A DNA stretch of 64,000 nt from Hordeum vulgare subsp. vulgare (GCF_904849725.1 NC_058520.1:537344083-537408082), one strand, 5' to 3'; numbered from the stretch's first letter, positions 1 through 12,507 are shown. Numbers and translations: made by a program. The notes: generated by a model from the sequence alone, not told the origin.

Positions 1-984
1 CAAAGAGTTGGTAACATTGGTAAACGTTAGGAAATGCCTATGAATTATTCACTTGCTATTGAACCATTTGATGTCTGGGGCTTCAATTTTATGGGACCTT
101 TTCCTTCCTCCAATGGGTATACTCATATTTTAGTTGCTGTTGATTACGTTACTAAATGGGTAGAAGCTATTCCAACTAGTAGTGCTGATAACACTTCTAT
201 TAAAATGCTTAAAGACATCATTTTTTTGAGGTTTGGAGTAGATATTTAATGACTGATGGTGGTTCACATTTTATTCATGTTGATTTTCATAAACTCCTAG
301 CTAAATATGATGTTAACCATAGAATTGCACCACCCTATCATCCTTAGTCTAGTGTCTAGTTGAATTGAGCAACCAAGAAATAAAACTAATATTGCAAAAG
401 ACTATTAATAGGTCTAGAAAGAATTGGTCTAAGAAACTTGATGATGCTTTATGGACTTATAGAACTGCTTATAAAAATCCCATGGGGATGTCCCCATATA
501 AAATGGTCTATGGAAAAGCTTGTCATTTACCTCTTGAGTTAGAAGATAAAACTTATTGGGCAATTAAAGAAATTAATTATGACTTTAAACTTGTCGGTGC
601 AAATAGGTTATTTGATGTTAGCTCACTAGACGAATGGAGAACGCAAGCCTATGAAAATGCCAAGTTGTTTAAAGAAAATTTAAAAGATGGCATGATAAGA
701 GAATCCAATGTAGGAGATCTAGTGCTTTTGTACAATTCTAGTTTGAGAATCTTTGCATGTAAACTCCTCTCCAAATGGGAAGGCCCATATGTTGTTGAGG
801 AGGTCTATTGCTCCGGTGCCATAAAGATCAATAACTTTGAAGGAAAAACTTGATAGTGGTAAATGGGCAAAGGATTAAGCATGACATCTCAGGTATGCCC
901 ATTAATGTTGAAACTAACATTGTCCAAGTGATAACACCGAAGGAGCACATAAGAGAGCCCTTCCAGAATGCTCTAGAAACCTGA
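1..984 (+). pseudogene. Ty3/gypsy (Athila-type) integrase remnant
   Basis: Encodes the integrase core and C-terminal part of pol, which would insert cDNA into the genome. The first catalytic Asp region ([12 protein letters not shown], about 70-105), the second (MTDGGSHF, about 250-272) and the start of the Glu helix (around 345-380) are recognisable by comparison with the copies at 16979-18058 and 51234-52367. Broken by in-frame TAG at 28-30 (relative has Gln), loss of bases near 236-246, TAG at 345-347 and 357-359, a one-base loss near 354, and damage after 850. The last readable residues end at TGA 982-984. Starts before the window. Confidence 0.9.
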
Positions 985-1124
985 AAAGGTAGTAGGTACG
1001 TGAAACAATAAGAAAGCCGACTCCAAAAATTCCCAGAAAAATATGTTATGATGGTTTTGGTATGTTAGGAAAATTACAAAAATAAAAAGGAGCCACGGGG
1101 ACCCATGGGGTTCCACCAGGCAAC

Positions 1125-1153
1125 AGGGCACGACCACCCCCTCGGCGCGCCCT
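1125..1153 (+). other. GC-rich hairpin in the leader of the third ORF (outer element)
   Basis: AGGGCACG at 1125-1132 can pair with most of GGCGCGCCCT at 1144-1153 across a C-rich loop. It lies between the integrase end and the third-ORF start, the same place as the longer hairpins at 16831-16927 and 51086-51184. Pairing here is imperfect. Confidence 0.4.
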
Positions 1154-1321
1154 GATGCCTTTTGGGCACCTCATGTGCCTCCCGGACTCCTTTTCCTTCC
1201 CGAGTACATATTCTTACCTTGAGAAGATCATTATATATAACCCTAATTGTTTTGACCATCGCATCACATGATTTTCCTCTGTTCTTGTTTCGAGTTGTTT
1301 TTCTGTCAGATCTAGATCGCC

Positions 1322-1791
1322 ATGGCAACACCAAGCTCCTCCAAGGACAAGTTATTTGAGAAGGTCATCGACTCGTACCTCGTGGAGGTGATGACACACC
1401 CTCAGACCATTGAGATGCATGAGGGGTGCTTCACATCCGTGACGTCCAAGGACCAAAGAAGGAGGGAAGCAAGAAGGCCAGGCTTGCAGTGGTGGAGCAG
1501 GAGATATTGAAGTGCCAAGGGATGGTTGTGCATGGTTTGAGTGCTAACCACTCCATGATCACAGACTTCATCCGGGAGATCAATATGGACACCAAGAATG
1601 TGTGCACAATTCTCTTCAAGCTTCAAGAGCGTATCGAGCATCTTCAAGCCAAAGTCTTTGGCCTCCAAAGCCAAAACTGTTTGCATGAATTGAGGTTTAA
1701 GAGGATGAGCATCGCTGCTGATTTCAGGATCCCGGAGACAAGGTTTTCTTTTTATGATAGTGAGCCAGTGGCGTGGAAGGTGGAATACTAA
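1322..1791 (+). pseudogene. Third ORF (small coiled-coil protein) of Athila-type element, frameshifted
   Basis: Begins at ATG 1322 (MATPSSSKDKLFEKV...) in one frame. It then continues in the next frame from about 1440 (KKEGSKKARLAVVEQEILK...) to a stop at 1789-1791, so one frameshift splits it. The second part has heptad-like spacing of hydrophobics (ILFKLQERIEHLQAKVFGLQ, about 1606-1665), suggesting a coiled coil. The position between integrase and 3' LTR matches the 138-residue ORF at 50534-50950, but the sequences are only distantly alike. Athila elements carry an env-like ORF at this position; this one is far shorter, with no visible signal peptide or membrane segment. Function unknown. 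Confidence 0.6.
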
Positions 1792-2084
1792 CCTACCACA
1801 TCATCACCATCGTCACCAGAGAGGGACGCCTGAGTACACGGGTATGGACACCACCCTTAGCTTGTTCCAAGCTTGGGGGAGGTGCCCCGATATCATATCA
1901 TCATCGCTTCCACCATTACCATCTATCTTAGTTCGATACTTAGTTGTTTCATGATTTATAGAAATAAATTTCAGATTTGGTTTGCTTATAATTTTTGCTT
2001 TGAGTTCCATCTATCCTTGTAATCGAGTATGAGAGTGATATAATAAAGATTAGTTGATTTTATGTGTTTCATTTGTGTGCACCG
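1792..2084 (+). other. Untranslated 3' region of outer element, left piece
   Basis: AT-rich sequence after the third ORF. It continues at 24432 on the other side of the Copia insertion. No gene seen. Confidence 0.6.
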
Positions 2085-3860
2085 TGTTGGAAATGTGCCC
2101 TAGAGGCAATAATAAAATGATTACTATTATATTTATAGTTCATGATAATTGTCTATTATTCATGCTATAAGTGTATTAACCAGAAACCGTAATACATGTG
2201 TGAATACATATATCACAATGTGTCCCTAGCGAGCCTCTAGTTGGCTAGCTCGTTGATCAATGGATGATCATGGTTTCCTGATCATGGACATTGGATGTCA
2301 TTGATAACGGGATCACATCATTAAGAGAAAGATGTGATGGACAAGACCCAATCCTAAGCATAGCACTAGATCGTGTTGTTCGCATGCTAAAGCTTTTCTA
2401 GTGTCAAGTATCTTTTCCTTGGACCGCGAGATTGCACAACTCCCGGATACCGTAGGAGTGCTTTGGATGTATCAAACGTCACAACGTAACTAAGTGACTA
2501 TAAAGATGCACTACGGGTATCTCCGAAAGTGTCTGTTGGGTTGGTACGAATCGAGACCGGGATTTGTCACTCCGTGTGAGGAGAGGTATCTCTGGGCCCA
2601 CTCGGTAGAACATCATCATAATGAGCTCAATGTGACTAAGGAGTTATCCATGGGATGATGTGCTATGGAACGAGTAAAGAGACTTGCCGGTAACGAGATT
2701 GAACAAGGTATAGGGATACCGACGATCGAATCTCGGGCAAGTATCATAACGATAGACAAAGGGAATTGCATACGGGATTGATTGAATCCTTGACATCATG
2801 GTTCACCCGATGAGATCATCGTGGAACATGTGGGAACCAACATGGATATCCAGACCCCGCTGTTGGTTATTGACCGGAGAGTGTCTCGGTCATGTCTGCA
2901 TGCTTCCTGAACCCGTAGGGTCTACACACTTAAGGTTCAATGACGGTAGGGTTATATGGAATAGTGTACAAGGTTACCGAAGGTTGTTAGGAGTCCCGGA
3001 TGAGATCCCGGATGTCACGAGGAGCTCCGAAATGGTCCAGAGGTAAAGATTGATATATATGATGTGAGGTTTCAGACACGGGAAGTGTTTCGGGCGTCAC
3101 CGGTAACGTACCGGGACCATCGGAAGGGTTTCGGGGGTCCACCGGGAGGGGCCACCAGCCCCAAAGGCTAGCATGGGCCAAAAGGTGGAAGGGAACCAGT
3201 CCAGAGTGGGCTGGTGCCCCTCCCACCTAGGCCCGAGGCGCGGCAAAGGATGAAGGGGGGGGGGGAAACCCTAGCGCAGGAGGCCCAAGGCCCACCTAGG
3301 GTGCGCCTCCACCTCTCCGTGCCCTGGCCGCCACCTCCCTGGCGCAGATGGGGCTCCCGCACCCCTTAGGGGTGGAAACCCTAAGGGTGGGCACCTCCTC
3401 CCTCTCCCCCTATATATAGTGGACTTTTTGGCTGATTTGAGACACGAAATCTCTCTCTCTCGGCACATCCCTTCCTCTCTCTCTCTCTCTCCTCGTCGTG
3501 TGCATAGCTTAGCGAAGCTCTGCCGGAGAACCACGTAGCTCCACCGCCACCACAGCATCGTGCCGCCGAAGATCTCTCCCTCAAACTCTTCCTCCTCCTT
3601 GCTGGATCAAGGCGTGGGAGACATCACCGGGCTATACGTGTGTTGAACGCGGAGGTGCCATGATTCGGCACATAGATCGGAACCGACTGCGATCTGAATC
3701 GCTACGAGTATGACTCCATCGACCGCGTTCTAGTAATGCTTCCGCTTAGCGATCTTCAAATGTATGAAGATGCTCTACCCCATTAATCGTTTCTGGTTTC
3801 TCCATAGATAGATCCTTGTTTGGCGTAGGATTTTTTTTGAAATTACTACGTTACCCAAGA
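2085..3860 (+). repeat. 5' LTR of old Copia element
   Basis: 1776 bp, TG start. It matches 12508-13221 plus 23388-24426 throughout. Contains a TATA box at 3410-3419, CT-rich microsatellite sequence at 3452-3491 and a poly-G run near 3256. Short ORFs inside it are not genes. Confidence 0.93.
3410..3419 (+). promoter_or_regulatory. TATA box of the old Copia LTR
   Basis: CTATATATAG follows a CT-rich stretch, as in the matching site at 23985-23994 in the 3' LTR and the sites in the younger copy. It would set the start of the genomic transcript. Confidence 0.7.
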
Positions 3861-3861
3861 G

Positions 3862-3875
3862 TGGTTTTAGAGCCA
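3862..3875 (+). other. Primer-binding site (initiator tRNA-Met type), degraded
   Basis: TGGTTTTAGAGCCA starts one base after the LTR. It resembles the usual Copia PBS TGGTATCAGAGC with two substitutions. Confidence 0.7.
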
Positions 3876-5115
3876 ATGTTCTATGCGTAGATTCTATGCA
3901 CGAGTAGAACACAAAAGTTGTGGGCGCTGATTTTGTCAATTGCTTGCCGTTACTAGTCTTATCTTGATTCGGTGGCATCATGGGATGAAGCGGCCCGGAC
4001 CGACCTTACATGTATGCTTACGTGAGACTGGTTCCACCGACTGACATGCACTAGTTGCATAAGGTGGCTAGCGGGTGTGTGTCTCTCCCACTTTAGTCGG
4101 ATCGGATTCGATGAAGAGGGTCCTTATGAAGAGTATATAGCATTGGCATATCAACGTTGTGGCTATCACGTAGGTGAGGAACGTTCTTGCTAGAAACCCT
4201 AACTAGCCACGTAAAACTTGCAACAACAATTAGAGGACGTCTAACTTGTTTTTGCAGGGTATGCCATGTGATGTGATATGGCCAAAAGAATATGATGTTA
4301 CATGTGTGATGTATGAGATTGATCATGTTCTTGTAATAGGATTCACGACTTGCATGTCGATGAGTATGACAACTGGCAGGAGCCATATGAGTTGTCTTAA
4401 TTTGTTGTATGAGATGCAAGGCCATGTTGATTACTTTACTTTATCGCTAACGGTTAGCTATAGTAGTAGAAGTAATAGTTGGCGTGACGACTCCACGGAG
4501 ACACAGTGATGGAGATCATGATGATGGAGATCATGGTGTCATGCCGGTGACGATGATGATCATGGTGCCCCGAAGATGGAGATCAAAGGAGCAAGATGAT
4601 ATTGCCATATCATGTCACTATATGATTGCATGTGATGTTTATAATGTTTTTCATCTTATTGCTTAGAACGACGGTAGCAAAGATAAGATGATCCCTCATT
4701 AAAATTTCGAGATATGTATTCCCCTAAGTGTGCACCATTGCGAAGGATCATTGTCTCGAAGCACCACGTGATGATCGAGTGTGATAGATTCTAATGTTCG
4801 CATACAAAGGGTGTAAGCCAGTTTACACACGCAGAACACTTAGGTTGACTCGACGAGCCTAGCATGTACATACATGGCCTCGAATACGGGAGACAGAAAG
4901 GTCGAACATGAGTCGTATGGTTGAGACGATCAGCATGGAGATGCTCACCATTGATGACTAGTCCATCTCACGTGATGATCGGACATGGGCTAGTCGACGT
5001 GGATCATGTTTCACTTGGATGACTAGAGGGATGTCGATCTGAGTGGGAGTTCATTGAATAATTTGATTAGATGAACTCAGTTATCATGAACATAGTCAAA
5101 AGGTCTTTGCAAATT
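3876..5115 (+). other. Untranslated leader of old Copia element
   Basis: About 1.24 kb with no ORF, collinear with 30451-31694 of the younger copy. Shared landmarks are the block ending in TTTTTGCAGGGTATGC, repeats of GATGGAGATCATG near 4510-4570, and the tract just before gag. Confidence 0.75.
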
Positions 5116-5890
5116 ATGCTTGCGCTATAGCTCTACGTTTTTTGATATGTTCCTAGAGAAAAACTTAAGCTGAAAGATAGAAGTAGCAATTATGCGTACT
5201 GGGTCCGTTAACTCAGAATTGTCCTCATTGCTGCGCAGAAGGCTTATGTCCTTAATGCACCACTTGATGTGTTGAACCTCAAGCATGGTGTGTGGATGTT
5301 GTGAACATCTGACATACACGTTTTTGATAACTACATGATAGTTCAATGCATATTGCTTAAACGACTTAGAATTGAGGAGCTAAAGACGTTTCGAATGCCG
5401 TGGGACATACGAGATGTTCCAAGAGATGAAATTGGGATTTCATGCTCGTGTCCTTGTTGAGAGGTATGAGACCTCCGACAGGATACTTTGTCTACAAAGT
5501 AAGGAGAAAAACTCAATCGTTGAGCATGTGCTCAGATTGTCTGAGTACTACAAGTCACTTGAATCAAGTGGGAGTTAGTCTTCCAGATGAGATAGTGATG
5601 GTTCTCCAAAGTCACTGCCACCAAGCTACTAGAGCTTTGTGATGAACTATAACATATCAGGGATGGATATGATGATCCTTGAGCTCTTCGCGATGTTTGA
5701 CACCGCGAAATCAGGAATCGAAAAGGAGCATCAATTGTTGATGGTTTGTAACACCGCTATTTTCAACAAGGGCAAGGGCATGAAGGGATACTTCATTAAA
5801 CGGCAAACCAGTTGCTGCTCTATGAAGAGATCCAAGGTTAAACCCAAACCCGAGACTAAGTGCTTCTGTAATGAGGGGAACAGTCACTGA
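5116..5890 (+). pseudogene. Copia gag remnant
   Basis: Collinear with the gag at 31695-32474. ATG 5116 corresponds to its start, but stops and frameshifts follow at once. The best preserved piece is 5639-5890 (NYNISGMDMMILELFAMF..., then the Lys-rich tail and KPKPETKCF), ending at the first Cys pair of the CCHC zinc knuckle, which is destroyed. Gag would form the virus-like particle. No function expected. Confidence 0.85.
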
Positions 5891-6685
5891 AGAGGAACTA
5901 CCCTAGATACTTGGTAGATGAGAAGGCTGGCAAAGTCGACAAAAGTATATTGGATATACATGATATTGATGTGTACTTTACTAGTACTCCTAGTAGCACC
6001 AGGGTAAATCTGGGCATCTCTCGGGCCGGGCCGGGTTTTGGGCTGGGCTCTTAAAAGCCCGATGCTGCAATGTGAAGCCCGAGCCCGAGAAAATCCCGAC
6101 GGTTTTTAAGATTTTAAAGCCCGAGCCCGGCCCGGCTGGAAAGCCCGAAGCCCGGCTGCATATATATTCCAGCAAAAAACAACACATATACGCATGAAAT
6201 CTTCACAAAATAGCAGGATAAATTCTTCAAAGACATATTCACAAAATAGAAAAATGTTCACGGCGAGATAAATCTTCACATCATTGCATAACAACAGCAT
6301 ATGTAGTCCGTTACAAAATACATAATAGCAAGTCCATACTCCATAACATAGTCTCACAAGTTCATTACATAACATCATATAAAATAACAAAGACACAAGC
6401 TGATGACTATTTTGACAGTTTTGACTCCATCTCTTCTTTGTTCCATCAAGCTATAACAACTCAATCATTTTCCTGAAACAAAGAGAGAAATGGTATGAAC
6501 TAACAAGATATACACCGAAGATGGAAATGATATAAGGGAACACCATAGTAAGAAAGAATGAATGAGCACAAACTGAATCTGAAGACAACTCCTCCGCATG
6601 AGAACTTGAAGGTCCCCCTCTCGTAGTGCTCATTTCTACAAAGAAAACAACACAATAATCAATGATAGCGTGACTAACCGTGATG

Positions 6686-8703
6686 TTAAATATGCAACAA
6701 AGCACACATGATTGTACCTTCATTATGAGACATCTTCCAACGATACCAATCTTGGAGACACATTAAAGCCTCAATGGTTTTAGACTTAAGTGAAGCTCGG
6801 TTAGGTGTTCTAACTTTCCGACTCATGCTAAAGGCCTGCTCCGAAGCAACACTAGAAATTGGGACAACAAGAACATCCCGAGCCATTAATGCAAGTTGAG
6901 GATATCGCATAGACGATTTGCTCCAAAATTCCAAGACATCCAACTCGTCATTCAATTTTCTAGGTGTTTCTTCCAAGTAAAGATCCAATTGAGACCTCTC
7001 TACATTTGTTCGTTGAGATTGTATGTAATTCTCATAGTCATTGAACATATCCGCACCATCTCCTCTATTTCACCTGCTGTCTGTACCACCATCTGATGGT
7101 GTTTCACTAACAACACCACCACTATATTCAGCAAACAAATTCACCAATGTTTTCTTAACTCCATCCACCCGATGTTCTGCCTCGTCAAGGGCATAAAGTT
7201 TTCCATAAAAATAGCTAACAAAACCAAGCTTGCAACGGGGATCAAGAACAGCAGCACAAGACAAGAAAACATCATAATCAGCCCAATACTTATCAAACTT
7301 CTCTTTCATTGGAAATAGCATTGGTGCCATGAACTTCTTTCCTTCACTATATGCTTTCAAGATACACGATTGCACCAAGAACACACACTTGAAATACAAA
7401 TTGGATGTAGGATACTTTGTCCCGGACATTATGCATGTCACATCATAGAAAGTTTTCAAGAAATCATGCATGATAGCAACTTTTTCCCATTCATCATGAG
7501 TTAGAGAAAAATTGGACTTGAATGTGCCATCTCTATCACCAAACCATAGTAATGCATCTTTGAAATATAAAGAGTTCTCAAGCATTGTGTATGTTGAATT
7601 CCAACGGACGGGCATATCTACTCTCAACCTTTTACCTTCATTCAAATGGTAAATATTCCGGGCAGTTTCATAGAATTTGTGAATACGATTGGAAGAAATT
7701 TTGATGTAGTGAATGCCATCTCTAATCTTGTCAACAGATTTATCAATAAGTTTCAGACCAGCTTGGACAATCAAATTTCAAATGTGTGTACAACAACGGA
7801 CTTGAAAGAAAGTTCCAAACAATGGCAACACACCTTTAGGCAACAACGTACTTCTCAAAGTGTTGACCAATGAATCATTGTATGAAGCATTATCAAGAGT
7901 CAAGCACATTATTTTGGTGTAAACCTTCCACTCACGAAAACATAAATGGTCTTCTCTCAATTCAGCCTTCTCCCTTTCAAACATTGCCATGATATCCTTT
8001 CTAATTGTGTACCGACTAACAACCTTAAATTGAGGACAAGCTGCACCCATCATTTTTTGAACCCTTGTTCTTCTATCACAGTAAATGCATGCGACCCCCC
8101 AACTAGGAACATAGCGACCGTAGCCCTAATAGTTTCCATATCCAACTTTGTGTTCCTAACTGAATGTAAGCCATCCGCATTCTTTTCAGTTTTCAGAAAA
8201 TAGTTGTTCACTTCATTTGTATTATGTGGATGCACATTTGCGGTATGCCTTAGCAAATGGGATGTTCCATTTTTTGAATGAGCTCTAAGTATGTCATGAC
8301 AAATATTGCACTGAGAAAATACTACATCCGGATCAGGTTGTTCAACCAAAGTAAAGTTATTCCATGCTTTTGACCTTAATTTTGATGCAGGATTAACCTT
8401 TCATCCTGGTGGTGGTGGTGCTGGCGGTGGCGGCTGACTTGCTTCAGCTTCATCGACTGACTCATTAGTTTTTGCATGGCGTGTGCGTACAACTGGAGCC
8501 TCTTGGTTCAACCTTGTACGCTTCACGCGGGTATGAGGTGACGTAGTAGCAGCTAATGGGGCAGACAGACAATGAGGAGGAGGAGCCACAACGAGCTGGT
8601 CTTCCCTTGCACTTGTAGCAGCATTCTCCTCTTCAACATTAGGATCATAATCCTCGTTTTCCTCTTCGTGAATTTCGTCACTTAAGCTCCACAAACTAGT
8701 CAT
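6686..8703 (-). pseudogene. hAT transposase (BED finger, RNase H-like core, hATC dimerisation), broken
   Basis: Likely start is ATG at 8703 (MTSLWSLSDEIHEEE), just after an AG that could be a splice acceptor. Order on the minus strand: acidic and Pro-rich N-terminus; BED-type zinc finger (CNICHDIL...HLLRHTANVH, near 8310-8230); central region with LTLDNASYND (near 7900), RWNSTYTML and LDPRCKLGF; C-terminal hATC with VASEQAFS (near 6835). Damage: in-frame TGA at 8401-8403, 7778-7780 and 7070-7072; a one-base loss in an A-run near 8050; and an internal deletion between LREDH and FREWKVYTKI that removes the stretch where hATs carry the first catalytic Asp. Cannot be active. Confidence 0.88.
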
Positions 8704-9451
8704 GCCTACCACCAAAAAATAGCACAAAGGACAAACTAAGTTTAGTACATACTAGACTAGCACAAAAAACAACACAAAGAACTGCACAAATTAATGAAGT
8801 GGTGGCTGAAACATGCTAAATGGAACAACAAAAAGAGTAACAGAGAGAAGACATAGATAATACCTTTCAGTCGCCGTCGTCGGATGGAGAGGGAGCGCCG
8901 TCGTCAGATGGAGAGGGAGCACCGCCGTCAAGTGTAGCAGGGAGCGCCGGCGTCGCCGATGCGTGGCCCTGGACTCGTGGAGGTTGCTGCAGACGATGGG
9001 GATGAAGCTGCAGATGGTGGTGATGGAGAGCCGTTGCCAGATGGGGATGCCTGGACCTGGAGTCACCGGCTCGCCCCCGTCGCTCGTTAGATCCAGGGAG
9101 CTGCATCGTCGCTGCCGGTCGAGATAAGGGAGGGTTTCGGGAGGTGGAGTGGTGGACTCATGCGTGGCTGCATGCGAATGCGGGACTGCGGGTGTGCGAC
9201 TGTTGTCGTGTGCGGTTAGGGTTAGGTGTGCGAGAAGGCCTAGTGGGCTCGGTGTCGCTGGTTGCAGGCTTGCAGCAAATGCTCGGGCCGGGTCGGGCTT
9301 TAGTTCGGGCCAATTTTAAAGCCCGAGCCCAACCCGAAATTTAACTAGTGTACGTTTTCCAAGCTCGAGCCTGACCCGAAGCACAAGCTCGGCTCGGCCC
9401 GACCCGAGTTTTCGGGCCGGGTTTGTGTTGGGCCACCGGGCCGGGCTGCCC
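8704..9451 (-). other. hAT 5' region, GC-rich, no clear gene
   Basis: Upstream of the transposase start. A 27-bp-spaced direct repeat (GTC(G/A)GATGGAGAGGGAG at about 8878 and 8905) and His/Ser-rich spurious ORFs occur. Probably 5' untranslated exon and promoter sequence. Confidence 0.5.
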
Positions 9452-10352
9452 ATGCCCAGATTTACACCAGGGTATTAGATACCGGTTCAGTTGCTAAGTG
9501 TTAGTAACTCGAAATAAAAGCTACAGAATAAACGGAGACTAGCTAAACGCAAGGTGGCGATAAGTGTTGGCAGTGTTCCCAAGGTTGATGTGATCAAACG
9601 TCACACGCTCCCTCTGCCATCGGGATTAGAGTTAAAGCTAAATAATTGTTATTTGGTGTTTGCGTTAAGTATAGACATGATTAAGATTATGTTTATTGCA
9701 TCACGGTTATTCATTTTAAAGAATAATGGTTATTCTGTTTACTTCAATAATACCTTCAATGGTCTTGCACCTAAAATGAATGGTTTATTGAATCTCGATC
9801 GTAGTGGTGCACATGTTCATAATATTGTTGCCAAAAGATACAAAGTAGTAATGATAGTACCACTTACTTGTGGCATTGCTGCTTAAGTCATATTGGTATA
9901 AAATGCATGAAGAAGCTCCATGCTGATGGATCTTTGTACTCACTCATTTTTTAAATGTTTGAGACATGCAAACCATGCGTGATGGTACAAACGCATGAAG
10001 AAACTTCATGCGGATGTATCGTTTGGACTCACTTGATTTTTGAATAACTTGAGACATGCAAATAATACCACATGGACAAGATGACTGAAGACCTCATTTT
10101 CCAGTGACATGGAACAAGAAAGTAATTTGTTGGAAGTAATACATTTTGATGTGTGCAGTCCAATGAGTGCTGAGGCACGCAGTGGATATCATTATGTTCT
10201 TACTTCGCAGATGTTTTGAGTAGATACACGTGTATTTGCTTGATGAAACACAAGTCTGAATTATTGAAAGGTTCAAGTAATTTTAGAGTGAAGTTAAAAG
10301 GTCATCGTGAGAAGAGGATAATATGTCTACGATGTGATCGTGGAGGTAAACA

Positions 10353-10412
10353 CATATATATATATATATATATATGTATATGTATATATATATATACATA
10401 TATATATATATC
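10353..10412. repeat. (TA)n microsatellite
   Basis: About 60 bp of nearly pure TA/TG repeats, inserted in the integrase remnant directly after the DRGG codons. It is absent from the same position (about 33388) in the younger copy, so it arose in place. Confidence 0.95.
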
Positions 10413-12495
10413 TGAGTGCGAGTTTGGTGAACATTTAAGACAAAGTGAAAATTGTTTCACAACTCATGCCACGTGGAACACCATAATCCGATGGTGTGTC
10501 CGTATGTCATAGTCATGCCCTATTAGATATGGTACGTACTATGATGTCTCCTATCAAATTACCACTATCGTTTACGGGTTAGGCATTAGAGACAACCGCA
10601 TTCACTTTAAATATGGCACCACGTAATTCCATTGAGATGACACCATATGAACTATGGTTTAGAGAAACCTAAGCTGTCATTTCTTAAAAATTTGGAGCTG
10701 CAATGCTTATGTGAAAGAGTTTCAGCCTGATAAGCTCGAACCCAAAGCGGATAAATGCATCTTCATAGGACACCCAAAACAGTTGGGTGTACCTCCTGTC
10801 TCAAATCCGGAAGCAAAAGTGTTTGTTTCTAGTAACGGGTCCTTTCTCGAGGAAAAGTATCTCTCGAAAGAGTTGAGTGGGAGTATGGTAGAAACTTGAT
10901 GAGGTTACTGAACCATCACCTCAACCAGTGTGTGTAGCAGGGCACAGGAAGTTGTTCCTATGGCGCCTACACCAATTCAAGTGGAGGCTGATGATAGTGA
11001 TCATGAAGCTTCGGATCAAGTCACTACCGAACCTCGTAGGTCAACAAGGAAACGTACTACTCCAGAATGGTATGGTAATCCTGTCTTGGAGGTCATGTTG
11101 CTGGACAACAATGAACCTACGAGCTATGGAGAAGCGATGGTGGGCCCGTATTCCGACAAATGGCTGGAGACCATGAAATCCGAGAGAGGATCCATGTATG
11201 AAAACAAAGTGTAGACTTTGGAAGAACTACTTGATGGTCGTAAGACTATTAACTGTGGATGGGTCTTTAAAAGGAAGACATGCGATGATGGTGAAAAGTC
11301 ACCATTAAGAAAGCTCGACTTGTCGCGAAGATGTTTCTGACAAAGTTCAACGAGTTGACTACGATGAGACTTTTTCACTTGTAGCGATGCTGAAAGTCTA
11401 TTGGAATTATGTTAGCAGTTGCTGCATCATTTATGAAATCTTGCAGATAGGATGTCAAAATATTGTTTCCTCGACGGTTTCCTTGAGGAAAGGCTTTATG
11501 TGATACAACTAGAAGATTTTGTTGATCCTAAAGAGTGCTAACAAGTATGCAAAGCTCCAGCGATCCCTCTATGGACTGGAGCAAGCATCTCGGAGTTGGA
11601 ATATGCACTTTGATGAGATGATCAAAGTTTTTGGTTTTGTACAAAGTTTAAGAGAAACTTGTATTTCCAAAGAAATGAGTGGGAGCACTATATAATTTCT
11701 GATGAATATATGTGATTGACATATTGTTGATCGGAAATAATGAAGAATTTTTGGAAAGCATAAAGGGTTGTTTGAAAGGAGTCTTTCAAAGGAAAACCTG
11801 GATAAGCTACTTCAACATTGAGCATCATGATCTATTGAGATAGATCAAAGTGCTTAATAGAACTTTCAACAAAACACATGCCTTGACAAGTTTTGAAAGT
11901 GTTCAAAATAGATCGGCAAAAGAAGGAGTTCTTGGCTATGTTATAAGGTGTGAATTTTGAGTAACACCCAAAAGCCCGACCACGGCAGAAGAAATAGAAA
12001 GGAAGAATGTCGTCCCCTATGCATCAGCCGTAGGCTCTATAAATATGCTATGCTGTGTACCGCACCTAAAGTGTGCCTTGCTATGAGTCAGTCAAGGAGT
12101 AGAAGAGTGATCCAGGAATGGATCACTGGACATCGGTCAAAGTTATCCTTAGTAACTCATGGACTAAGGAATTTTTCTCGATTATGGAGGTGATTAAAGA
12201 GTTTGTCATAAAGGAGTTACCTCGATGCAAGCTTTGTCACTAATCTGAATGACTCTGAGTAGTAAACCGGATTCGTATAGTGGAGCAGTCATTTGGAATA
12301 GTTCCAAATGGTGCATGGTAGCAGTATCTATATGAAGACATAGAGATTTGTAAAGCACACACGGACCTGAAAGGTTCAGACCTGTTGACTAATAGATCTC
12401 TCTCACAAGCAAGACATGATCGAACCCCAGAACTGTATGGGTGTTGGATTCATTGCAATCACATAGTGATGTGAACTAGATTAGTGACTCTAATG

Positions 12496-12507
12496 CAAGT
12501 GGGAGAC
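12496..12507 (+). other. Polypurine tract of old Copia element
   Basis: CAAGTGGGAGAC abuts the 3' LTR. Same position and near-identical to the site before 35728. Confidence 0.8.

Larger units (their letters stand above)
6005..9464 (-). mobile_element. hAT-superfamily DNA transposon, 3460 bp, complete ends, dead transposase
   Basis: Perfect 13-bp terminal inverted repeats: TAAATCTGGGCAT at 6005-6017 and its complement at 9452-9464. They are flanked by an 8-bp direct repeat CACCAGGG (5997-6004 and 9465-9472), the duplication length of hAT elements. The host Copia sequence rejoins exactly when one TSD copy and the element are removed. Both termini are rich in GCCCGA/GGGCCGGG repeats, likely subterminal transposase-binding sites. 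The transposase gene runs on the minus strand. Copia-derived flanks show the element inserted after the Copia element. Confidence 0.95.
5891..12468 (+). pseudogene. Copia pol remnant (protease-integrase-RT-RNase H), interrupted by a hAT element
   Basis: Left part 5891-5996, right part 9473-12468; the gap is the hAT insertion. Before it the sequence matches the pre-protease segment; after it, 'DTGS' (GATACCGGTTCA, near 9479) opens the protease. Integrase pieces run 9550-10640 and are broken by a TA microsatellite at 10353-10412. RT runs from about 11215 (VW.LEELLDGRK.I) to 11760, RNase H from about 11990 to 12468. Many stops and indels throughout. Used here as an out-group: its GAATTTTTGG near 11745 shows the younger copy lost one T at the matching place. 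Confidence 0.88.

Noticed and set aside
2798..3584. Open frames of 60-95 codons on both strands within the Copia LTR
   Set aside because: They lie in LTR sequence repeated at 23388-24426, change with indels between LTRs and match no protein family.
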